A stretch of 64,000 nucleotides of DNA. Source: Phialocephala subalpina (lineage: Eukaryota > Ascomycota > Leotiomycetes > Helotiales > Mollisiaceae). How positions within the stretch are numbered: the stretch's first letter is position 1; every line of letters starts with the position of its first letter. The stretch covers positions 104,150-168,149 of the forward strand of contig FJOG01000066.1 of the NCBI GenBank assembly GCA_900073065.1, given 5' to 3'. The position numbers and the translations under genes were made by a program. Under the pieces are notes generated by a model. That model had not been told where the DNA came from, made no database searches, and saw only the letters and a program-made list of their open reading frames with translations. This document shows, one piece after another, positions 37,130 through 48,766 of the stretch.

Positions 37130-38790
37130 AAAAATACTAATAAAGCTTTAATCTATAATCAAAACTTCGATATTTTCGAATATTTATAATAATTATTATT
37201 TTTTAATTAATATTATATTAATTAAGAAATATATATAAAATTAATTTAAATTCATATATTTTATTATATATATAATTAAATTAATAATAAAAATATTTCG
37301 CGATTATATATTTAGTTTTTATTTTATTATATTATAATAATTAATATTAATAATAATATTTAAAATAAAGTTTTTTTTAATAAAATTTATTTTTGAAAAA
37401 ACTAAATATTTATATATATAATAATAATAAATTAAATAATTAAAAATATTATTATATAAAAGAAAAATAAATTTATAATTAATTATATTATATTGATTTT
37501 CCAGAAAATCAAATTTATAAAATATATTAATATTTATTCGATTATTAAGGAATTTTATTATAATATTATATAATAAATATTATTAATTTTCTAATTAATT
37601 TTATAAGTTTAAATAATATTTATTTTAATAAAATATTATTAATAATTATTATTATAATTATATTTAAGAAAAAATAATAAAAAAAGATTCTAAAAGAAAA
37701 ATATTTTTTTATTATTTAAAAAAAAAAGAATTTAAAAATTAATTATCGAAATTTAATTTAAAATATATATAAATTTATTAATTTTAAATTCAAAATATTT
37801 CTTAGATTAAAAATTCAAAATTTATATATAAAAAGAAANNNNNNNNNNNNNNNNNNNNNNNNNNNNNNNNNNNNNNNNNNNNNNNNNNNNNNNNNNNNNN
37901 NNNNNNNNNNNNNNNNNNNNNNNNNNNNNNNNNNNNNNNNNNNNNNNNNNNNNNNNNNNNNNNNNNNNNNNNNNNNNNNNNNNNNNNNNNNNNNNNNNNN
38001 NNNNNNNNNNNNNNNNNNNNNNNNNNNNNNNNNNNNNNNNNNNNNNNNNNNNNNNNNNNNNNNNNNNNNNNNNNNNNNNNNNNNNNNNNNNNNNNNNNNN
38101 NNNNNNNNNNNNNNNNNNNNNNNNNNNNNNNNNNNNNNNNNNNNNNNNNNNNNNNNNNNNNNNNNNNNNNNNNNNNNNNNNNNNNNNNNNNNNNNNNNNN
38201 NNNNNNNNNNNNNNNNNNNNNNNNNNNNNNNNNNNNNNNNNNNNNNNNNNNNNNNNNNNNNNNNNNNNNNNNNNNNNNNNNNNNNNNNNNNNNNNNNNNN
38301 NNNNNNNNNNNNNNNNNNNNNNNNNNNNNNNNNNNNNNNNNNNNNNNNNNNNNNNNNNNNNNNNNNNNNNNNNNNNNNNNNNNNNNNNNNNNNNNNNNNN
38401 NNNNNNNNNNNNNNNNNNNNNNNNNNNNNNNNNNNNNNNNNNNNNNNNNNNNNNNNNNNNNNNNNTATTTATTTAATATAATAAATAATTTATAATATTA
38501 AGATTAATCGATTTTCTTTAGTTTTATTAATTTATTATCCTATCAAATATTAATTCGTTTGCGATTTTTGATATTAAAATATAATTTTTATAAAAAAATT
38601 AGAATAATTTCAAATTTGAATTTTAAAGAAATAAATTTTTCTAAATAATATGATTCCTTCGAAATTTTAATTAAATAGCTTTTAAAGTATAATTTGCGGT
38701 TATCTTATTATTATATTAGTATTTAGTATAAAAACTCTTTTTTAGCGCAAATGCGCTCGTGAGAAAACGACGCTAAAATTCACTTTAACA
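37130..38790. other. AT-rich RIP-like tract with 627-bp assembly gap
   Basis: 37130-37838 and 38466-38760 are almost pure A+T without open frames. Positions 37839-38465 are N. The tract is the centre of the mirror-image MFS/FSH1 arrangement. The gap length may be an estimate. Confidence 0.9.
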
Positions 38791-39037
38791 CTTCATGGGA
38801 TATAAACCTTTAAACCTATCCTTCTTCTATCTATTAATATTTTACAAGGACCCTTGGAGCATCACGTTTCCTAGGCTGTGTAAGCATGATTCGAAGTATA
38901 AAATAACTGGAAATGGTCGAGTATTCCATGAGCATTATCCTCTTACCAGCATCGATTTCCGCCAACCGCAAATTCCGTACCCTCGGGCCCATACTAACTA
39001 CTCGATATAACGTGTTTGTTTCCTAAAGTCTGGAACA

Positions 39038-39969
39038 ATGCATATCCTTTGTCTCCATGGCATGGGAACCAATAACCAGGTATTATACTTCGTTCTTTTC
39101 AAAATCCGCCACAAATATATGGCAGAGCTAACCAAGTTTGCCGTTCACACCGACTTACATCTCATAGGTCTTCGAGATTCAGACAGGTATACTACCATTT
39201 TGAAACTTTGCGAGGATGTCAGCTCTTGGGATTCGGTCCCGGCAAGAACTTGACTGATGACTTCTATAGCAGCTCTCCGATATGAGCTAGGGGACCAACA
39301 TACTTACGAATTTGTGGAAGGAACAATCCCGTGCCCCATAGCCCCCGGTAACCCAATTTCCTTCCTGCACATGCATCTCCTGGTACTTATCTGTGCCTCA
39401 ACGGATCAATTAGGCTAATTAGTTTAAATTTACCAGAAATATCGTCGCTCTTCAATCCAGACGACTCTTACTATAGCTATTTTGATCCAAACTCTGTCAA
39501 CAGTGCTCTGGAGGCACTTCGTCAGTTAGAAGAATATATCATCGCAGAGGGTCCATTCGATGGTGTCCTAGCATTTTCGCAAGGGGCAGGACTTGTTGCT
39601 ATGCATATCATCTATCAATCCCTGCAAAATCCTAGACGGAACCCGGTGCCTCCATTCAAGTTCGCTATCTTCTTATCAAGCATCCCAGTGTATGATCTTC
39701 GAGGGGTTGAAAATGGGACTGGAATTAGGAAGCTTGACCCGGCATTGGATGGACACCTCATCCGGATTCCGACTACGCACATTTGGGGTGAACATGAGGT
39801 CCATAAGGCTGATGGCGAACTTCTAGAAAGCTTGTGTGAGCAGAAGATGACAGCAACCTTTGTTCATGATGGAGGCCACGAGGTTCCAGGGCTGAGTGGC
39901 AAAAGTGCTGTCACTGGAACTGTAAAAGCGATGAGAAGATCTATCTTTAACGCGCTCCTCCTTGAGTAA
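39038..39969 (+). CDS. FSH1-family serine hydrolase (LovG-like)
   Basis: Four exons (39038-39079, 39168-39186, 39270-39347, 39437-39969) give 223 aa, normal for the family. Exon 2 is only 19 nt and supplies VFEIQT, which completes the family stretch NNQVFEIQTAALRYELGD. The alpha/beta-hydrolase features are LCLHGMGTN at the N-terminus, the nucleophile elbow AFSQGAG, an IWGEHEVH acid region and the catalytic His in HDGGHEVPG. Family members such as LovG release the chain from a highly reducing PKS in trans. As the PKS here lacks a release domain, that is the likely role, by inference. It is tail-to-tail with an MFS remnant 20 bp away. Confidence 0.88.
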
Positions 39970-39989
39970 ACTAGATTATCATTCCAGAT

Positions 39990-41240
39990 CTACTTCCTCG
40001 GTATCATTGTCGGTTTCTTAGTCCATATCAACAACGTAGAGGGTAGTTGAGCAACTGCAAATCCTATCATGATCTTCATCTGCAAATTGTAGCCTCTCCC
40101 AAAGATAGCTCTGACCGTAGCTTGTACTTCTTGTGGCAATGATCGCATGATACTGGTTGTGTCAAGCACTTCGTTCACTTGCCCGATTGGGAGTACTCGT
40201 AACAAATCCGACTGTATGGCTCTGTTTATGGCACTAATAACGATTGCGAACCCTATCGTTCCTCCTAATACCCTAAACTGGGTTATCGCTGCCGAGCCGA
40301 CTGCTACCTGGGGTCAGTAGGATTATCGTGTAAAGCAGAGAGCATGTTACCTAAATCCCATTTCATTACTACAACTGGTACCATCAATATCAAAAGTGCA
40401 TTGAAATAACCCACTCCTAATCCTGTTATAACTTGGAAGGCATATTATGGTAGCCAAATGTTGTAAGATATGGGCGTTTTGGATAGCCCGACAGTTCCAG
40501 CAATCTCCAGAAAACCCTCTAATAACAGGATATATATCGGAAGAAGATTAACCTTGCTAATAAAAATGGCTGAGATAGTAGATCCAAAAGGTGCAAGAAG
40601 ACCAAACGCAATGAGATGTACTGCGGCAGCAAATGCTAAATCGATATTGACAGTCTAAAAGTGCTGAGGTATCTGGATTATTAAAACTATGAGAAGTGTT
40701 CCTGTGAAGAATGTGTTCCTAGTTTATTTTAGTAAAGGTCTGTAGATATAGGACCAGGAGATATTACAGAATTATTCTCATATAAACACGGTTGGTTAAT
40801 AATTGCCACGGAAATACCGCCTCGATATATCGTTGCCATATCAAAAACCCTATAAGTATCAAGCCAGCGCAAATCAATATCGGTAACACTAGGCGCGATA
40901 CAAAAGAATATCCTTCTACTACTTGCTGCATTCCGGTAATAATCAGTACATACGCAGCAAGCAGTAGGGTCCCTCCTAGAACGTCGGCCCTCCGAATCGA
41001 GCCTCCCAAATATCCCTAGCGTGAGCTCGCCTGTATCTTGGGGGTTCTGTGCTGATTGGGAAATTTCTTTGGCAGTAGGAAGGTCAACAGCACCATCGAG
41101 ATAGCATATATAGGAATGCTTTGGAAGTTTTTGAATATTACCTTGTTGGGTCCCCAAGTATAGGATAGGATTATATAAGGCGGGATCCGGATACCGAAGA
41201 ATCCTTCTAGTTTTTTTACCTTTGTGTTCAGGAGGCGCAT
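39990..41240 (-). pseudogene. Decayed, N-terminally truncated MFS transporter
   Basis: Minus-strand fragments align with the middle and end of the intact transporter at 33906-35901: YAISMVLLTFLLPKKFPNQ, ADVLGGTLLLAAYVLIITG, VFPWQLLTNRVYM, and the last exon with IFGRGYNLQMKIMIGFAVAQ. The first five or so membrane segments are missing. The frame from 41240 to 40764 is interrupted by TAG at 41016-41018. The sequence is AT-shifted, fitting RIP. Similarity is moderate, so this is an old paralogue. It converges on the intact FSH1 gene, the mirror of the left arm. Confidence 0.8.
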
Positions 41241-41915
41241 TTTAAGAGTTGCAATGATAGATCAGTCATCAGATTCGGTATATTAAGTATATCCTAGTGA
41301 TCGAGGTTGATGTCCAAAGTAATGAGGGGAAATATCCGATGATTGATCGTCGAGGCCTAATAGCTGCCTAAATCTGAACAACTGCAGCAGCTGAACCAAT
41401 CGGACCCAATCATGACTAGTGACGGTCAGTTCGGGCCTAAATGAACGCCTCGTGAGGCAAGGCTGTGCAATTATGCCGCAAAGTCCTGCCTTTAGAAACC
41501 CGGGTATGCTTATAGGACTTTAGTAGTATACATTTAGGGTCTAGCAATGGATTAATACACGTTCCGAAGGACAATGGCCCTTGCAAGTACTCGGAAGCTC
41601 CTCGGAGAGTCGAGAAGCCTCGGAAGAAGCTCTTATACCTTGCTAGCAGAGCTATGCCAAGGCATAAATCCCTACAAACGCCCTCAAACCCTTGGTGATA
41701 CGCTACAAGGGCTTAGAGTAGATGTTTTTGGGCTCTGTGGTTGGTCCTTCGAAGAGTATAGAGTGAGAGTCCGGAGCGTTGCTTTCGTAGGGGTGCTAAC
41801 ATCCGTCTACTTATGTCGTCGTTCGCTGTGCCTCTTGTCCTTGATTTTTATGCCAGCATTGATAAGCGTGTAATTGGAATATCGATTCAGACCCAGCAGG
41901 GCCAGTACGACTTCA
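41241..41915. other. Intergenic stretch
   Basis: No gene recognised on either strand. Confidence 0.3.
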
Positions 41916-44514
41916 TCAAAGAATCGAGATTATTTGTGCTTGGAGCCCTATTTCCTCTTCCGACTTTCCAAACAGCGCCTGGCCATCCATCATCTCGTGT
42001 AGATAAACTTCTCCGATCAATTGATAGACATCTTTTTGCCTGGACCCATGCTTTCGAAGCAGGATGGGCACGCTACAGCCGAGTACAACATAGATTTGAT
42101 CGCCTTCTCTAGCTTGCCTTGGGCCGAGTCCAAAGCCCCCTTTCTCAGTGGTAAAGAACTTTCTATTCCAAATCACGCTCTGAACCCGACTCAGGAATTT
42201 CCTAATGCGAGTTGGTGTTTGGTTGCTGTTGATCCATTTCTGAGTGTCAACGTCCATATCCTGGCTTGGGGTCTGAACGCACTGCAGAAAAGCTCGCCCG
42301 TACCAACTAGGAGCTTTATTCCCACTTTCATCTCGGTCAGCTACAAGCGTTCGCCAGAGATCATCGTTTGATACGGAGAAGGAAATTCCAGAGTCGGACG
42401 ACGGGCATCCCGCAAGGTCCAACCACTCCCGGAGAACCATTCCTTTGCTGGCGTACATGCCGGTAATAGAGACTTTGGCGACCTCTATGCCTCTCACACG
42501 CAAAGCTCTAATATTCTTGTCGAATTCTGCCCACGCAGATATTCCCAATGACGCATTGTACCATTTTTTGTCAGGAAGTCCGACCAAGCTTTCTCCATAT
42601 AGACGATTGTTGGTGTTCGGGTCATCGTAGGTTGCGAATGGAGAGCCCAAGCTGGTCAGAACCCATGAGGGTAAATAGTCACTTGTCCGCCCTTGGCGAG
42701 TAGCCCTTTTCGAGCTCTTGTTTAAGGGTGCCCAATGTCTGCAAATGATGTCCAATGACCCAGACTGCTTAATACAATAGTCCACAAAGTCCACATAGAC
42801 GTCTCTGATATCTTTTTCATAATCAGGAACAAATCTCGTCTTCTGATCGATATTCGCAAGAGACAGTAATCCATAGATCGTATCTCTAGGATCGTTTGAT
42901 CCGAAGGGAACCAGAATTGATACGAGAGATTCCAGAGTGTATCTCCGGGAAATTATCACACCTTCTCTCGTCTTCCAAAATAGAGAATTGCAGATGTTCA
43001 CCAGAAAAGGTGCTGGTAGCCTACGACATGCGTAGCCTGGATTCAAAAACGAGGCGTTCTCGCGCAAATTTGAAAAGCGATCGACCTCAGTGACAAGCAG
43101 TGCGATGGTTTCGGTAAAGTCCTCCCAAGAAACGGACCTTTTCCCCCAGTGCAAGACTGCTCTTCTAGCACAGGCAACTTCTTGGAGAGCCCGCAAGCGG
43201 GTAAACCACTTATTCCGCAGAAGATCCTCTAAAGCCTGCCATCTCTCCTTTCTTGATTCTTCCTGTACAACTCTCTCGAAATTGCTGATGTGGAACACGT
43301 CTTCAATAAGGCCTACAGGATTGTCATTATCGGAGGTGTCCGAACTTCCAGTTCCAGGATCGAGCCAAATAATAACAGAAGAAGCTTCGGCATATATCCT
43401 CCCGAAACTCAAACCCTGTGCGGTTGTCTCCTTGTTATCTTGCTGGTTGATACAAATGGCATCCACCCAGAGATGGCGAGTATGATCTCTCTTTCGCAGA
43501 TTTCTCATGGCCATATAGAGGGTTGGCTGGATATATAGTACGCACGAAGTTTCGCAGACTTTCAACGCCTTGTTGGGTGGATCGCTACCCCAAACGTATG
43601 AGAGAGCATCATACTCCTGCTTACCCTGCCCAACTTCAACCAAGTCTATCAAAAGGTCTGCGTCTAGCTCGCCGGGATACAACTTGATCAGCCTGGTCGC
43701 ATCGGCATCTCGCAAAGGCTTATAGCGGTATCTTAGACTTAGACCTTCCCCATTGGCAAGAAAGTCATTCGAGGGCCAGAAAGGATAAGTTTGATCTTCA
43801 TTCAGGTGGTCATCTCGATCTTGTTCGAGATACCATGGGGAAATCTCTGATCGGTTTGGGGCTGGTTGCCAACCTGGGTTTGCAGCAAAGTTTTGACCAT
43901 TATATGTACCATTACCGGAAACACTTGGCCTTTCAAAACCAGGCAAACTTGCCGGATAGTCGCTTTCTGCCGAAGGCTGAGAGTAGCCGTAGGCATCCAT
44001 CCTGTCACCTGTGCTTGAACCCATATGACTAGGACTCATTTGAATCCCAATCTGTTGCCCTGGGTAGGCGGGGGATTCTCGCCCCTGCCTCGCCATCTGT
44101 GGTTCTGAACACGGGCGGTCCATCTTCTTGCAATTATCACATCTAGTTTCGGATGTTCCGTCCCAAACGCGACCCTCAGGAAGACACTATCATGAGTTAA
44201 GATAGATTAGTCTCCAGAAACATGTTCCAACTTGCTGAACTTGAGTTTACCTTTATTTTACTCTTACGGCAGGGTGCGCACTTTACCGTACTGAGCTTCC
44301 GACGCTTTCTGTCTAGAGTCTCTGCCTCAACATTCAACGAGCACGCATAGTTATTCTCGTCGCACCTGTCGCAGCTCAATTTATCCCCGGTCCGAGTACA
44401 CTATCCGAGGAGTATCAGCCGCCTTCAAGGTTAGTTGCGGATTGCATTTTTTAAGCTTACCCTAGCATGGTCCTTCTTGCAGGTGTCGCATCGCAGATGT
44501 GTCCTGGTGTCCAT
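41916..44514 (-). CDS. HET-domain protein with two N-terminal Zn2Cys6 clusters
   Basis: Three exons (44514-44461, 44400-44251, 44186-41916) give 824 aa. Residues 9 to about 95 contain two complete Zn2Cys6 binuclear clusters: CDTCKKDHARC + 8 + CDRCDENNYAC, and CAPCRKSKIKC + 14 + CDNCKKMDRPC. Each is split by an intron at the same place, directly before the third Cys and in phase 0. A Gln/Pro/Ser-rich linker follows, then the HET domain (ALSYVWGS near residue 267, LWVDAICINQQD near 311, and the RALQEVACAR stretch) and a long C-terminal part typical of the larger HET proteins. Zn2Cys6 clusters bind DNA in fungal regulators, and HET domains trigger incompatibility. The combination suggests a nuclear or DNA-sensing HET protein, but that is inference. 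Confidence 0.87.
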
Positions 44515-46445
44515 CACGATGAACGTATGCTTCAGATCTATGCTCTGAGGGATATACTGCCCTTGCGGCTGCTCATGCTGCGATGAGGCGTGATTGTAAA
44601 ATGATCGATGCGGAAGCTCAGGTTACGAAGTGCGGGCGAGGCTGCATTTGACGCACAGCGGGAAGATCTCACCAATTACAATTCACCAAATCACGCACTT
44701 ACCAACTGCCCTCTGAGGATTTCGTACACCCATTTCGCTAATTCTACCAATCCCGCAATAGCGTTCTCGCGATGTGCGAGTTGACACTTGGCCTCCAAAT
44801 ATTCTCCGCGTTCGCATTTTTCGCTAATTCTACCACCGTTCTCTCGCACTTCGCTCGCACTTCGTTCCCAGCGCATTTTGACCGCTAATATATATGATTT
44901 AATATGTCTTCAACTGTTTCTCCTGTCAGCTTCTTTGAACTAAATTCCGTCTCTGCTTCTGCGATAAACCGCCGTTGGGTGATCTTGATTGATGGTAAAA
45001 AACCTCATCGTCGATGAACGTGAGGTTCCTCGCTAAAAATGAATGCAGGAACTCGGTGTATCACAAACCACATAAAAATACAACGGTCGGGGTATTAGGT
45101 GACATTCTGGAGCGAACCGCTTTCCAAGCGTCAAATACTATCCGGGCATTGGGACGTACGGTAGTCATTTGGACAGATTTGTTGGAGGTATCTATACTCT
45201 CTTTTTTCTCCAAGGAGTCATTGCCCCGTGCATGATCCAGAGGAGCTGAATACTGAGAATTCTCCAGAATGGGTTCATGCTAAGCCGCGAAACACATGGG
45301 CCATGTTTTGGACCCGGAGTGGAGGAGGCACGAAGAAGCGTGTTCCAAGATGATATAGTGTCCCAGGCAAGCGTACAGGCAAGGTGATTCACCCGTCCGT
45401 CTATCTGCGCGATCAGGCCAACGAAGGCAAGCCGGGCGAGTATCCAAAAGGTCTTCCAGGTCACACTCGCCATCCGCATCCTGATGGTGGATTTGTCTGG
45501 AAGAAGGGCGAGGGTAGTTGGAACTCTACTGGATCTTTCTGTGACAAGAAGAAGAACAAGTCTCGCCCGAGTCTGGACATGAATGCTGTTCCAGAAGGAG
45601 TTTACGGTGCCTTGGAAGGTTATTTGGGAGGCTACTATACCTGACTCGTTGCAATGCTTCAGGAATTTCAGGAAGGAGTATTATGGTAAGTCCCACTCCA
45701 TGTATGCTACCGTTTTGGCAGAAGCTGACAATTCCGACCCGGTCACAGTAGCGATAGTTCTTGTAATCAACTTGGCGGTAGGTCCGCTTGGACGCTGCCA
45801 TGCGTGCGATGCGAAATATTAGGACAGCTGCTCATGGAAAGCAATACGCCTATGGCGGCAATGAGCAAGCCACATCAAGGCTCTTCATCCGAAGTGGTAG
45901 CAGCGCAATTTAGACCATGGACAGCAACGGTATATGGAAATGCACTATAGCTTGCCGAATGCGATCGATGCAATAGGAAAAAGTTTTTCACTGCCATGAG
46001 CAGATAACGAAAGCCAGGCATATGTTAGATCTTTGCGGATTGAGTGCTGCTGGTAGTACGGGGCTGTAATAATGGAAAGTTTAATAAGCGAGACAGGAGT
46101 CGAATGAAAATATATTATGATAATTGCATACAAACTGATATTGGCACACTTGCGCATCTTCACAGAAGTTTCTTTGCGATCGGGGCTGGAGATTTGATGA
46201 AGCTTGGAATGAATCGTTGGGTTGAAGGAATTTTCAGGCAGTGGAGTGCCGCATTACGAGAATATCACTGAACGAGGCCACAAGGTGGCCCTGAATCTCA
46301 GCTCTAGCGAACCTTTCAGCGCATTCCATACCCTTCAACGCACATCTATTCAAAACGGAGATTTCATGTTCCATCAAATAAGTAGAAATTCGAAAACAAG
46401 CACGAATAACCAGCTAAGAGCTTGTCAAAACAAGAAGACAGCGCG
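44515..46445. other. Gene-poor stretch with unresolved open frames
   Basis: 44640-44880 has several TTCGC-rich short repeats. Plus-strand frames around 45230-45355 and 45384-45644 have coding-like composition (a KKGEGSWNSTGSFC stretch in the second) but do not join in frame and match nothing I know; a decayed gene is possible. Nothing else supported. Confidence 0.3.
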
Positions 46446-47597
46446 TTACCAATGATCGCTGGCAGCGCTACGCCTGCGTTTCGGCTTTTGTTTCCCTAAA
46501 CTGCCACGAGCTTTCCTCTTGGACAGCATCTTGAAAGGCCCGGACTTCTGAATACTGAAGCTTCTCACCTGAACTGGCCTCCATCCATCTACTCAAGTAT
46601 CAGCCCGGATGCACCACGCCTCGGGATGAGGGTGGATTAACTTACTAAAGAAACGATTTCCCTAGCCCAGCAACGAATCTAGGAAGCTTGAATTGCTAAC
46701 TATGGCAATCTCGACAGGTGGGCTATTCCTGGAACTCCTCATCTCTTCGCAAATTTCTGTGAAGTAAAACTTCAGGTTGTCGATCCTCCATTCGACATGT
46801 TTTGCGATCCAGCGTCCCTCGAGAACCTCGCTGTAATCTCTCGATACCATATATGTATCAACAACTCCCATAAACTCATCGAAACCCTCTTCCATCACCC
46901 TATCCTTTTCGTCATCTTCGTTGTGTTCTTTCCCATCGTACATTCTTCTCAACATGGTGAGAGTTGGACCTGTAGATCCCGGAGTTGAACCCATGCTCTG
47001 TAATTCCTGCATCAATACAACTGACGAGTTCTCATCAGCGTCCAGAACGGACTTGAGCACCAGACAAGGGGTTCCGACGCATCGGGTAAGTGGCGAAGAG
47101 AAAATATTCGTGATATACTTCTCGTGTGGGGTGAAGTCTTTCGAGAACTTGGCGCATTGAGCGCGGCCTTCTTTGGTGAACTTCGGGTCCCATTCTTCGC
47201 CTTCGCTGGTTTTGGGTGCCGTGGCATGGCGGATGAAATGGACGACGGACTCGATGGGTTCGTCTTCCTCAGGAGGGCGGTTTTTTGATCTGGTGAAGCT
47301 TGATGTTGGACCGGTCGGGTTGGTGGGTGTTGGTGGCGAATCTGTCAAACTTGAAGCTTCTAAGGATGAATTTTTCAGCACAGCGACTCCTCGTGGTTTC
47401 GCTTTCAGCTTTGTGACTGCTGACTTTGGTTTTGTTGTCGTAACCTTCGACTTTGTAGCATTCGTTGATGTCTGGTCTGGAAAGACCTTCCTTACCTGCT
47501 CCTTCCTCGGTCTCTTTCCCCTTGCGGATTCGTGCGCTGCGTCGCGGGGGAGCCACGTTGTAATTTGAGAAGCCGGCTGCTCAGTTGTCATAATCAT
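46446..47597 (-). pseudogene. Histidine-phosphatase (PGAM-fold) relative, in-frame TAG, second His lost
   Basis: Two exons (47597-46646, 46588-46446) join to 365 codons with one in-frame TAG at 46662-46664, close to the end of exon 1. A basic Ser/Thr/Pro-rich N-terminus of about 130 residues precedes the domain. The first phosphatase motif is VHFIRHATAP, with the catalytic His kept, and the SSPLTRCVGT stretch fits the family. The second catalytic His, normally in a VTHG-FL motif, is replaced: here VSNSSFL. The tail is basic (KQKPKRRRSA). The lost His and the TAG point to a pseudoenzyme or a pseudogene; CAG-to-TAG would be a RIP-type change. The TTG at 47720 is open upstream but is not a start; ATG 47597 was used. 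Confidence 0.65.
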
Positions 47598-48766
47598 ACT
47601 GTGCCTCGTCCTAAGAACTTGGATCTCTTTGTACATTTTCGTCCTGGCAGAAAGCCCACAACGCAAGCGTGCGGGTCCCTTGTTCCCAAAATCAGCAACA
47701 AACGAATGTATACTCGACAAAGCAGAAATCGTACCATGAAATTGATTGTATTCACAGAAGAGCCCATTTAATTGACCTCGAATTATAATGCTGCTGGCGA
47801 GGAGCTGGTACGTGACTGGAAAATCTCCCCATCATCACTACTTTCTGATGGGTGAGGACGTCGACATCACATCCCGAAAATCAATCATCGTGATCATCAG
47901 GAAGATGGACGTAGTAAACAGACGGGGAGATAATTTGACAATAATATCAAGAACCTAGAATAGTTTCGTGGCAGCACTCGCTACGCACGCCGGGTCTTAT
48001 TGAATGGAGTTGATGTTTGGGAGTGAAGTATGTAGAAAATGAGAGAGAAGGGCCTGAGATTGCGGCCAAAGGCGATGATTTTTGGCGCCTCACGTGCTGG
48101 AAGCCTCTGGAGCCATCGCCAAAATCCTCCGACCGACGTCCCAGCTTCGACTCAGCGCAATCAATTTCATTGGATCCTCGATTAGTACAGCACTTTCCAC
48201 CCCTTCTAATATGGTTGGCGCTCCTAACGATTTGATTTTTCGACTCCGTCTTTACCGCGGCCGAGGATATGTCGATGGTTCCTTGGTAATTTCTCCCAGC
48301 ACAGTTGCTTCAGCGCTCTGGACTTTCTGCCACATTGTAGGCTGTCCAACCGTGAAGTTCACTCAGCCCAGTTCATTCTATATCTTCTGTGCAACTTTTA
48401 ATGTTTTAAACTTGGAAGGCTCCAACTCGATTCCAATTCAAATTTCTTGGTGATGACTTATGTATTATAGGAGGCATGATTGTAGGCTCCCGGTCCATCA
48501 GGGCAGAAAGAGTTCGCACCCAGGCACAGTCACGATTCCACTCTGGTTCCGTCATCATGCCCCTCTTTGATCCAGGCTCTGACTTCCATCGCATGACGAC
48601 TTTGCAGCCTGGTCATCAAGGCTCAGGTTCTGGTTTCGTGCACGGCAGCTCAACACCGTTGTGTCTGGGTCTACTTGCCGTACTTCAACATTCAAAAATT
48701 CATTCGATTCCTCAAATTCCTCTCCCAATCTTCAAGAAACTCCAAATAACCACAACCCTCATCGAG
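47598..48766. other. Intergenic stretch
   Basis: No gene recognised. Plus-strand frames near 48082-48453 and 48476-48958 look random; the second overlaps the last exon of the oxygenase on the other strand. Confidence 0.3.

Noticed and set aside
44640..44880. Possible CRISPR-like spacing of short TTCGC repeats
   Set aside because: Repeats are irregular and very short, and the genome is fungal; no array structure.
45384..45644. Possible gene with a KKGEGSWNSTGSFC stretch
   Set aside because: No in-frame partner exon, no family resemblance and conflicting open frames on the other strand; noted only as unresolved.
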